Below are positions 1 to 7,300 of a DNA stretch of 27,487 bases, piece by piece. Numbering within the stretch: position 1 is the stretch's first letter; every line of letters starts with the position of its first letter. A program made the position numbers and the translations under genes. Location of the stretch: assembly GCA_013362835.1 (NCBI GenBank), contig JABFVJ010000497.1, forward strand, positions 1-27,487, given 5' to 3'. This stretch comes from Nonomuraea sp. (GTDB lineage Bacteria; Actinomycetota; Actinomycetes; Streptosporangiales; Streptosporangiaceae). Under the pieces are notes generated by a model. The model did no database searches, was not told the DNA's origin, and was given only the letters and a program-made list of their open reading frames with translations.

Positions 1-125
1 CGCGGCTGCGGCTCGCCGTGCAGCGTGCGGTGGGCGGGCAGGTCGAGCCGCCGGCAGTGGTCGAGCCCGGCCGTCAGCCGGGCCGGCCCCATTCGCAGCA
101 CACGTGGCACCCGATGCGGGATCAC
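1..125 (-). CDS. NuoF-like (SLBB/flavoprotein) electron-transfer protein, N-terminal fragment
   Basis: This is the first 41 codons of a minus-strand gene that runs off the left edge. The GTG start at 125 is preceded by GAGGGG at a normal distance, and it lies 28 bases after the stop of the six-helix membrane protein, so the two are probably co-transcribed. The readable N-terminus contains RLTAGLDHCRRLDLPAHRTLHG. I recall this kind of stretch (R-L-x-A-G-L-x-x-x-x-x-L-D-L-x-x-H-x-x-x-H-G) from stand-alone actinobacterial proteins related to subunit F of NADH-quinone oxidoreductase, which sit beside ferric-reductase-like membrane proteins. FMN, NAD and iron-sulfur sites would be outside the window, so the assignment rests on a short N-terminal likeness and on context. 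Confidence 0.45.
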   Translation of the reverse strand, partial: MIPHRVPRVLRMGPARLTAGLDHCRRLDLPAHRTLHGEPQP

Positions 126-153
126 GGCCGCCCCCTCACTGCTCCGCGCGGGC

Positions 154-969
154 TCATCCGGCCTCCCTGAACTTGCGCCGGGCGTCGGCCAGGCTCACGG
201 GAGCGCTGACCTTGGCCGCCGCGCTCGCCGCCGTACGCGGCCTTTCGACGGGTACGTCCGCCGCGACGCCGGCCGAGACGGCAGGCGCCTCGATCCGCTC
301 CGGCACGACCGGCGGCCTGAGCATCGAGGCCAGGACGCGCACGACCAGCGCGGACCCGACCGCGGCCAGGCAGGCCACGTACGACCAGGCCACCCATCCG
401 GCGGGCGGCCGGCCCGCCGTCAGCCCGTGCGTGATCGCGACCGGCCAGGCCAGGTAGGCGGCCGAGTGCATCAGCCGCCACATCCACGGCGTGCTCCGTA
501 CCGCGAAACGACCTCTGAGCATCCCCGTGGCCACCGCCACGACCATCAGGTCGAAGGCGAGCGCGCCGAGCCCCACGTACAGCCCGGCCACCGGCACGAC
601 CGCGGCCCCCGGCGGCGCGTGTCCCAGGCTGATCATGAGGGTGATGTGCGTGACCAGGTAGGCCAGCCCGATGAACGCGGTGGCCCGGTGCGCGAGCTGC
701 GCCCTGACCCGGTTGGCCGGGGACAGGAACACGCGTTCCGTGGTGAGCAGGCCGAGCGCGACCGTCGCGGTCAGCAGCACCAGGGCGAACACGCCCGCGT
801 AGAACTCGAGGAAGCTCACACCTCGGCCGAGCAGCGCGACGCCGCGTTCGGTCCTGGCCAGTGCGAACACCGACAGCAGGACGGCCGTGATCGAGGCGCT
901 CGCCCCCAGCCGGACGTTCCTTGAGTCCAGCTTCGTGGGGGCGTGCCGGGGGTGTCGTCTGTGGAGCAT
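154..969 (-). CDS. Ferric-reductase-like transmembrane protein (putative di-heme, six helices)
   Basis: This 271-residue membrane protein has six hydrophobic segments (about residues 22-38, 54-76, 94-115, 128-150, 164-184 and 192-212) and a hydrophilic, Ala/Pro-rich C-terminal tail. Two helices each carry a pair of histidines 13-14 residues apart (H94/H108 and H168/H181). This four-histidine pattern is typical of ferric-reductase-like and cytochrome-b-type domains that bind two stacked hemes and move electrons across the membrane. No FAD- or NAD-binding domain is present, so a separate partner is needed, and the NuoF-like gene 28 bases downstream is the natural candidate. The ATG at 969 has GGAGGG seven bases upstream. 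The DUF1996 gene ends 54 bases upstream on the same strand. The electron acceptor is unknown. Confidence 0.7.
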   Translation of the reverse strand: MLHRRHPRHAPTKLDSRNVRLGASASITAVLLSVFALARTERGVALLGRGVSFLEFYAGVFALVLLTATVALGLLTTERVFLSPANRVRAQLAHRATAFIGLAYLVTHITLMISLGHAPPGAAVVPVAGLYVGLGALAFDLMVVAVATGMLRGRFAVRSTPWMWRLMHSAAYLAWPVAITHGLTAGRPPAGWVAWSYVACLAAVGSALVVRVLASMLRPPVVPERIEAPAVSAGVAADVPVERPRTAASAAAKVSAPVSLADARRKFREAG

Positions 970-1023
970 CTATTTCCCTCCAAGGTCGGGTGAGGGTGCG
1001 ACTCGGAAGGCTGATGGGGACGG

Positions 1024-2427
1024 TCAGCAGCGGCGGCCCCGGTTGATGCACGAGACGACGAACTGCATCAGCCGATCGGGCATGACATTGACGAAGTCGC
1101 CGTGGTCGGTGACCGGATTGTGCTTCTGTTCCGGGAACGCGTCCACGGCGTACGACGGCCCCTGGGGCACCGTGTAGGCGAGGGTCATGCGCAGTTGCGG
1201 AATTGCCCTGGTGCCTTGCGGACAAGCGCCGTTCTGCGTGGGGAAGACCACGTGCGTGCGGTGATTGGCGCTGTCGGTGTTCTGACCGTCCCAGCAGCTG
1301 GGGAAGTCCAGAATACGAAGAACCTGACTGCCGCGCGGGCAAAGCGGATATTTATCGGGAGTTATGCGATTTGTGAATCCCGTGCAGCTCCAGGCGGCGT
1401 GGGCGTTGGCCCCGCCGTTCGTGCCGGCCTTGGCGTCGCCGGTGATCACGCGCAGGAACCTCGGCATCGCGACGACCCTGGAGGTCGCGTTGCCGCGGAA
1501 CTGCAGCGTCACCGAACGGGAGCGGAGCACCTGGCCGACGTTGCCGTCGGGGTCCTCGTCGTTCGCGTCGACTTTACGGTCGCGGAGAACTGGCCAGAAG
1601 TAAGTGGATTTATCCCCCAATCGGCAGGTGGTTCCGGCGGCGGCCAGGCTCTCGTCGGTCGAGAAACCGTCCGTGGACAGGTTGCCCACGTAGTCGTGCA
1701 GGTGGTGGGCGCCGTTGCTCACGCCGGGGGCGACGATGAAGTTGTCGGGGTTGTTGTGGCCGTTGCGGTTCGTCCCGCACTGGGAGACGAACGCGCCGCG
1801 CGAGCCGCTCCTTCCGGTCCTGGCGTCGAGCCGTACGGGCTGGACCTGGCGGATGTCCACGAAGTCGGTGACGAAGGGGCCGAGGTCCAGGCACTCCTGG
1901 TCGTGCGACTCGGTGGGGGAGGGCGAGGCGGAGCCGGTCGGCTCCTCGGTGGGGTTCTGCTCGGGGTCCTGGCTCGCGCTGGGCGTGGGCGTGGGGGTAC
2001 GGGTCGGGCGGTTGCGCCTGAACCGCGTGGCCGCGGACTCCTCCGGCGCCGGCGACTCGGCCGGATCGTGCACGGCCACCCCGCCGCCCTGCTGAGCCTC
2101 CTGCTGATCGGGCGCTTGCTGGTCAGGTGCTTGCTGGTCAGGGGCTTGCTGGTCGGGCGCCTGCTGATCAGGAGCCTGTTGATCGGGAGCCTGCTGGTCA
2201 GGGGCCTGCTGGTCAGGAGCCTGATCGTCCGGCGCCTGCTGGTCGGGGGCTTCCTGGTCGGGGGCGCGGTCGCCCTGCCGCTGGGCGTTCGGCTGCTGGG
2301 TCGCCTGGGCCGGGTCACAGTGGTCGGCGAGCGCCGGGCCCGCGCCGATGACGGCGGCGGACACCAGGCCGCCCGCCGCCACGGCCAGAGCGGACATGGC
2401 CGCGGCCATGCGTCCGGATCTCCTCAT
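1024..2427 (-). CDS. Secreted DUF1996 domain protein with APDQQ repeat stalk
   Basis: The 467-residue product starts with a clear export signal (RR near the N-terminus, hydrophobic residues about 8-32, likely cleavage after ALA before DHC). Next come eleven five-residue APDQQ-type repeats (about residues 55-109), a Ser/Thr/Pro/Glu-rich linker, and a C-terminal domain from about residue 180 to the end. That domain shows features known from DUF1996: FVSQCGTNRNGHNNPDNFI, GAHHLHDYVGN, FSTDESL, the cysteine in TTCRLGDKSTYFWPVL, and later DFPSCWDG and THVVFP. DUF1996 occurs in secreted fungal and actinobacterial proteins; its function is not established. The ATG at 2427 follows GAGGAG. It is probably the first gene of an operon with the ferric-reductase-like protein. 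A SigL-like promoter lies about 180 bases upstream, beside a divergent ECF sigma gene. Confidence 0.85.
   Translation of the reverse strand: MRRSGRMAAAMSALAVAAGGLVSAAVIGAGPALADHCDPAQATQQPNAQRQGDRAPDQEAPDQQAPDDQAPDQQAPDQQAPDQQAPDQQAPDQQAPDQQAPDQQAPDQQEAQQGGGVAVHDPAESPAPEESAATRFRRNRPTRTPTPTPSASQDPEQNPTEEPTGSASPSPTESHDQECLDLGPFVTDFVDIRQVQPVRLDARTGRSGSRGAFVSQCGTNRNGHNNPDNFIVAPGVSNGAHHLHDYVGNLSTDGFSTDESLAAAGTTCRLGDKSTYFWPVLRDRKVDANDEDPDGNVGQVLRSRSVTLQFRGNATSRVVAMPRFLRVITGDAKAGTNGGANAHAAWSCTGFTNRITPDKYPLCPRGSQVLRILDFPSCWDGQNTDSANHRTHVVFPTQNGACPQGTRAIPQLRMTLAYTVPQGPSYAVDAFPEQKHNPVTDHGDFVNVMPDRLMQFVVSCINRGRRC
2101..2265 (-). repeat. Eleven tandem 15-base repeats encoding APDQQ
   Basis: Eleven contiguous 15-base units lie inside the DUF1996 gene, with no spacers. 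In protein order they read APDQE, APDQQ, APDDQ, then eight APDQQ. The units differ mostly at synonymous positions (for example GGCGC, GGTGC, GGGGC and GGAGC endings), so the peptide is kept while the DNA drifts. This suggests selection on an acidic, Pro/Gln-rich wall-spanning stalk rather than a very recent expansion. Confidence 0.95.
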
Positions 2428-2604
2428 GGATGTCTCCTCGGATCGACCGCCTCGGGGGCGGGTGGAGCGGGTGAGGGCGTCGGCGGCGTCGTCTCCCGGG
2501 GGCCCGTCTCACGGGCGGCACCAGCGGGATCGCCAGAGCGGGGGCCACGGCGAACACCGCCGGGCACGAGCGTCTCGCCACGCAAAAGCCGTTGCATGGT
2601 CGGA

Positions 2605-2632
2605 GGTACGCGGGCTTACACCAACAGGTTCA
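2605..2632 (-). promoter_or_regulatory. Putative ECF (SigL-like) promoter for the DUF1996 operon
   Basis: On the minus strand the sequence reads TGAACC (2632-2627), 16 bases, then CGTACC (2610-2605). This fits the general ECF pattern (AAC at -35, CGT at -10) and resembles the TGAACC-N16/18-CGT form I recall for mycobacterial SigL. It points toward the DUF1996 gene, with an untranslated leader of roughly 170 bases. The divergent gene encodes a SigL-like ECF factor, which makes the match more meaningful. Confidence 0.5.
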
Positions 2633-2664
2633 GCTATGCCCGGAGATAGTTAGAAATGACTGGA

Positions 2665-2693
2665 GTTATCGGAGTGGCTACCGGACTGATAAC
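2665..2693. promoter_or_regulatory. Inverted repeat just upstream of the sigma-factor ribosome binding site
   Basis: GTTATC at 2665-2670 and GATAAC at 2688-2693 are exact reverse complements separated by 17 bases, and the second arm abuts the GAAGGTG ribosome-binding site. It could be an operator or a weak hairpin affecting initiation. Six-base arms can arise by chance. Confidence 0.25.
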
Positions 2694-2705
2694 GAAGGTG
2701 TAAAG

Positions 2706-3260
2706 ATGTGCCCCGTGCTAGGTCACCTCGACGGCAGGTTCGAGAGTGCGGATGCCGAGGCGGAACATCGCATCGCGGTGCTCTACCAGGAGTTCGGCGG
2801 CCCTCTGCTGCGCCACGTACGTAAATCGACCGGTAACGATCTGCAATGGGCCGAAGACGTAGTGCAGGAGACGCTGGTCAGGGCCTGGCGAAACTCGGCA
2901 AGACTGCAATGGGAACCAAGCCTTTTATGGGCGTGGCTGCTGACAGTGGCCCGCCGCATCGTGATCGATGGACGGCGACGGAAGAGCGTCCGGCCTCATG
3001 AGGTCGAGCCGCCGGAAGTCGACCAGATGTCGGTTCCTGATGGCTCGGACCGTGCCCTTTCGGCGATAGTCGTCGCCGACGCGCTCCGCAGCCTGTCCGA
3101 AGAACACCGCGAAGTCATTGAGCAGACCTACCTCCGAGACCGTACGATAAGTGAAGCGGCGGAGATTCTGGGGATACCGCCGGGCACGGTGAAGTCCCGG
3201 CTCTACTACGGAATCCGGGCTCTTCGCGAACAGCTGCGGGACAAGGGGGTAGCCGGCTGA
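2706..3260 (+). CDS. ECF RNA polymerase sigma factor, SigL-like (ECF19 type)
   Basis: The 184-residue product starts MCPVLGHLDG at ATG 2706, five bases after GAAGGTG. The frame is open further upstream, but that extension has no family resemblance. Region 2 holds WAEDVVQETLVRAWRN (about residues 48-63) and the downstream LLWAWLLTVARRIVIDGRRR. Region 4 holds ADALRSLSEEHREVIEQTYL and a helix-turn-helix in AAEILGIPPGTVKSRLYYGIRALREQL. From memory, the order and spacing resemble Mycobacterium tuberculosis SigL (ADAL-LS-EHR-VI, LGI-GTVKSRL-Y-RALR). No C-terminal extension is present. Its stop codon overlaps the start of the next gene by one base (TGATG), the usual arrangement for a sigma factor and its anti-sigma partner. 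A putative SigL-like promoter points away from it toward the DUF1996 gene. Confidence 0.9.
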   Translation: MCPVLGHLDGRFESADAEAEHRIAVLYQEFGGPLLRHVRKSTGNDLQWAEDVVQETLVRAWRNSARLQWEPSLLWAWLLTVARRIVIDGRRRKSVRPHEVEPPEVDQMSVPDGSDRALSAIVVADALRSLSEEHREVIEQTYLRDRTISEAAEILGIPPGTVKSRLYYGIRALREQLRDKGVAG

Positions 3261-3457
3261 TGCATGACGGGGTGGCCGCCTATGTCCTCGGTGTCCTCGA
3301 CGAAGAGGAGCACGAGGCGTTCGAACGCCACCTCGACACGTGTGAGCGCTGCCAGGCCGAGCTCCTTGAGCTGGCCGAGCTTCCCGATCAGCTCGACGGG
3401 CTGAAGCACGCCCCCTCGGCCTCCGGCGACGATCCGCCCATGTCGATGTCACGTTGA
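3260..3457 (+). CDS. Truncated zinc-finger anti-sigma factor (ZAS domain only)
   Basis: The 65-residue protein contains AAYVLGVLDEEEHEAFERHLDTCERCQAEL, with H-x3-C-x2-C at about residues 24-31. This is the core of the zinc-binding anti-sigma domain and closely resembles the N-terminus I recall for RslA, the SigL partner. Full-length relatives have about 230-260 residues, with one membrane helix and an extracytoplasmic domain. Here the frame stops soon after LDGLKHAPSAS, and only 83 bases remain before the next gene, too little to hold the missing part in another frame. It could be a working soluble anti-sigma protein, since the ZAS fold itself binds the sigma factor, or a decayed remnant. Its start is coupled to the sigma-factor stop. 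Confidence 0.75.
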   Translation: MHDGVAAYVLGVLDEEEHEAFERHLDTCERCQAELLELAELPDQLDGLKHAPSASGDDPPMSMSR

Positions 3458-3540
3458 CGTCTGTGCCCTTTTCGGGTGGTATCGGTACGGCGAGGCATGC
3501 GCCCGGTGAGACAGGCCGGGCGGTCAGGGGGAGGTGTTCG

Positions 3541-4344
3541 GTGGGCATCGACGGCGATGCGCCCGTTCCCCCGCATCGGCGGTTCGGCGAGGAAGGCGGC
3601 CGGCTGTCGTACGGCGGCTATCTTCGCCTGCCCGAGCTCCTCGCCCAGCAGCGGCCGGAGTCGCGGGCGCCCGACGAGCTGCTGTTCATCACCGTCCACC
3701 AGGTCTACGAGCTCTGGTTCCAGCTGCTGCTGCACGAGCTGGAGTCGGCCAGGCAGGCCATGTTCGACGACGAGCTCTGGCAGGCCAGACACCTGTTCAG
3801 GCGCGTGCACGCGGTCGAACGGGTGATGATCGAGCAGGTCGAGATCCTGGAGACGATGACGCCCCAGGACTTCCTGGCCTTCCGGGCGAAGCTGGCCCCC
3901 GCCAGCGGGTTCCAGTCCGTGCAGTTCCGCGAGCTGGAGTTCCTGTCGGGCCTGAAGGACGAGCGCTACCTGTCGAGCTTCAGGAACGCCAGTGACGCCG
4001 AGCTCGCCCGGCTCGGGCGCAGGCTGGCGGAGCCCACGCTGTGGGACGCCTACCTCACCGCCCTCTCCCGGCGTGGCCTGCCGGTCTCCGACGAGGAGAT
4101 CATGGCCTCGCTGCTGGCCGTGGCGAGAGACCGCAGGTCCCATGACGACCTGTGGCAGCTGGCCGAAGACCTGCTGACGCACGACGAGACGGCCGCGCTG
4201 TGGCGGATGCGCCACGTGCAGATGGTCGAACGCCAGATCGGCACGAAGTCAGGCACCGGCGGCTCGACCGGAGCCCCCTATCTCCGCGGCCGCACCCGCC
4301 TGCACTATTTCCCCCTGCTATGGGAACTAAGGGCCTGGCTATGA
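3541..4344 (+). CDS. kynA: Tryptophan 2,3-dioxygenase
   Basis: This heme enzyme opens the indole ring of L-tryptophan with O2 to give N-formylkynurenine, the first step of the kynurenine route. The 267-residue product has LSYGGYLRLPELL, then FITVHQVYELWFQLLLHEL with the distal-pocket histidine at residue 53, SGFQSVQFRELEFLSG with the substrate-binding arginine, and RHVQMVERQIGTKSGTGGSTGAPYL, containing the heme-ligand histidine and the Gly/Thr substrate loop. It ends LHYFPLLWELRAWL. The GTG at 3541 follows GGGGAGG by a good distance; the frame is open upstream but unrelated to the family. The stop overlaps an ATG that could start the dehydrogenase gene. No kynureninase or formamidase gene is visible nearby. 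Confidence 0.95.
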   Translation: MGIDGDAPVPPHRRFGEEGGRLSYGGYLRLPELLAQQRPESRAPDELLFITVHQVYELWFQLLLHELESARQAMFDDELWQARHLFRRVHAVERVMIEQVEILETMTPQDFLAFRAKLAPASGFQSVQFRELEFLSGLKDERYLSSFRNASDAELARLGRRLAEPTLWDAYLTALSRRGLPVSDEEIMASLLAVARDRRSHDDLWQLAEDLLTHDETAALWRMRHVQMVERQIGTKSGTGGSTGAPYLRGRTRLHYFPLLWELRAWL

Positions 4345-4382
4345 ACAGCTATGGCAAACCCTCACAAAGGAGTGAGAGCGAC

Positions 4383-7300
4383 ATGCCGCTCGACGAGGCC
4401 AAGGATGAGCTGCTGCAGAGAGCCGCGGAAAGTTGCGCGGTCGGCAGCGAGCACGTGAGCACCGAGGAGGCGCTGTCCTTCCTGCGGTTCTACTACCGCC
4501 ACGTCGCGCCCGAGGACCTGCTCGACCGCAACGCCGTCGACGTGTACGGCCCGGCGATGTCGCAGCGGCAGCTCGCAGAGACGCGCCCCCAGGGCCGGGC
4601 CGTGGTCCGCGCCTACACCCCCACGCTGGAGGAGAACGGCTGGGACCCCGGGCACTCGGTCGTCGAGGTGGTCACCGACGACATGCCGTTCCTCGTCGAC
4701 TCGGTCACCATGGAGCTCGACCGGCACGACCTCGGCACCCACCTCGTGGTCCACCCCCAGATGCGGGTCCGCCGCGACATGACGGGCCGGATGCTCGGCC
4801 GCGGCCAGGAGGACGTCACCGGCCAGATGCTGGTCGAGTCGTGGATCCACATCGAGATCGACCGGCAGTCCGACCCAGACGTGCTCAGGCGCATCGAGGC
4901 CGACCTGCAGCGGGTGCTCAACGACGTGCGCCACGCGGTCGAGGACTTCAGGAAGATGCGGGCGCTCGCCGTACAGACGGCCGAGGACCTGAGCATGAAC
5001 CCGCCGCCGCTGGAGCCCGCGGAGGTCGAGGACAGCCTCGACCTGCTGCGCTGGCTCGCCGACGGGCACTTCACCTTCCTCGGCTACCGCGAGTACCGGC
5101 TGGAGGACACCGACGAGGGCGAGACGCTGAAGGCGCTGCCGGGAGCCGCGCTCGGCATCCTGCGCGACGACAAGGTCGGCTCGGAGAGCTTCTCCGCGCT
5201 GCCCGCCGAGGTGCGCGCCAAGGCCCGCGAGAAGCACCTGCTGATCATCACCAAGGCCAACAGCCGGGCCACCGTCCACCGGGCGACCTACCTCGACTAC
5301 ATCGGGGTCAAGCTGTTCTCGCCCGAGGGCGAGGTCGTCGGGGAGCGGCGCTTCCTCGGCCTGTTCACGCACGTGGCCTACAACGAGTCGATCTCCAGGA
5401 TCCCGGTGCTGCGGCGCAAGCTCGCCGACGTGCTCAACCGGGCCGGGCACGCGCCCGACAGCCACGACGGCAAGGACCTGATCGAGATCCTGGAGACGTT
5501 CCCGCGCGACGAGCTCTTCCAGACCTCGGTCGACCAGCTCCTGCCGATCGCGCTCGGCGTGCTGCGGCTGCGCGAGCGCAAGCAGGTCAAGCTGTTCCTG
5601 CGGCGCGACGACTACGGCCGCTACATCTCCTGCCTGATCTACCTGCCGCGCGACCGCTACACCACCAAGGTGCGGCTGAAGATGCAGGAGCTGCTGCTCA
5701 AGGCGCTCGGCGGCAAGTCGCTCGACTACAGCGCGATGATCGGCGAGTCCGTGCTGGCCCGGCTGCACGTGGTGGTGCGGGGCGAGCGCGGCAGGCAGCT
5801 CCCGCCGCCCACGGTCGACGTCGAGGAGCTGGAGGCGCGCCTCGCCGCGCTCACCCGCTCCTGGGAGGACGACCTCGCCGTCGCGCTCGACGAGATGACC
5901 TCCGAGGAGGAGGCGCCCGCGCTGGCCAGACGGTACGTCTCCGCCTTCCCCGAGGGCTACAAGGCCGACTTCCCGCCCAAGGTGGCCGTCGTCGACCTGC
6001 GCCGCCTGGAGCAGCTCGTCGCCGACGGCGAGGAGGTGGCGATCAACCTCTACGAGCCGTACGACGCCTCCGAGGGCGAGCGGCGGCTGAAGATCTACAA
6101 GGTCGGCTCGCCCATCTCCCTGTCGGAGGCGCTGCCCCTGATCCAGCGGCTCGGCGTCGAGGTCGTGGACGAGCGGCCGTACGAGATCGACCGCGACGGC
6201 GACGCCGGCACCAAGAACGCCTGGATCTACGACTTCGGCCTGCGGTACACGCCCAACGAAGAGGTGGACAGGAACGACTTCAAGCGCCTGTTCCAGGACG
6301 GCCTGAGCGCCCTGTGGCAGGGCCGGGTGCAGGCCGACAACTTCAACGCCCTCATCCTGCGCGCCGGGCTGACCTGGGAGCAGGTCGAGATCCTGCGCGT
6401 CTACGCCAAGTACCTGCGCCAGGCGGGCAGCACGTTCTCGCAGCTCTACATGGAACGCGTGCTGCTCGGCAACGTACGCCTGGCGCGGCTGCTCGTCCGG
6501 CTGTTCGAGGCCAAGCTCGACCCGCGGCGCGGCGACGAGGTGCGGATCGACCTGGTGGAGGCGCTCAACGAGGAGATCCTCGGCGCCCTCGACGAGGTGG
6601 CCTCCCTCGACGAGGACCGCATCCTGCGGGCCTACCTGGAGATGATCCACGCGACGCTGCGCACCAACTACTTCCAGACCGTCGACGGGCATCGCAAGCC
6701 GTACATCTCGCTCAAGTTCGACCCGCAGGCGATCAGCGTGCTGCCGCTGCCCCGGCCCCAGTACGAGATCTTCGTGTACTCGCCCCGCGTCGAGGGCGTG
6801 CACCTGCGGTTCGGGAAGGTCGCGCGCGGCGGCCTGCGCTGGTCCGACCGGATGGAGGACTTCCGCACGGAGATCCTCGGCCTGGTCAAGGCGCAGATGG
6901 TGAAGAACACCGTGATCGTGCCCACCGGCTCCAAGGGCGGGTTCGTGGTCAAGCGGCCGCCCACGTCCGGCACCCGCGAAGACCTGCTGGCCGAGGGCGT
7001 GGCCTGCTACCGGATGTTCATCTCCGGCCTGCTCGACATCACCGACAACCTGGTCGACGGCAAGGTCGTGCCGCCCGCGGACGTGGTCAGGCACGACGGC
7101 GACGACACCTACCTGGTGGTCGCCGCCGACAAGGGCACCGCCACCTTCTCCGACATCGCCAACAGCGTGGCCAAGGAGTACGGCTTCTGGCTCGGCGACG
7201 CCTTCGCCTCCGGCGGCTCGGTCGGCTACGACCACAAGGCCATGGGCATCACCGCCCGGGGCGCCTGGGAGTCGGTCAAGTACCACTTCCGCACCACGGG

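Noticed and set aside
2101..2265. Possible CRISPR-like or regulatory direct repeats
   Set aside because: Units are 15 bases, contiguous without spacers, in frame, and encode a regular peptide.
2550..2580. A second ECF-like promoter (CGAACA then CGTCTC, plus strand) that might drive the sigma gene
   Set aside because: The spacer of 14 bases is too short for ECF promoters and the -35 match is poor.
1102..2649. A 515-codon plus-strand frame opposite the DUF1996 gene
   Set aside because: Its repetitive LLVRGLL pattern is only the complement of the APDQQ repeat. There is no family resemblance.
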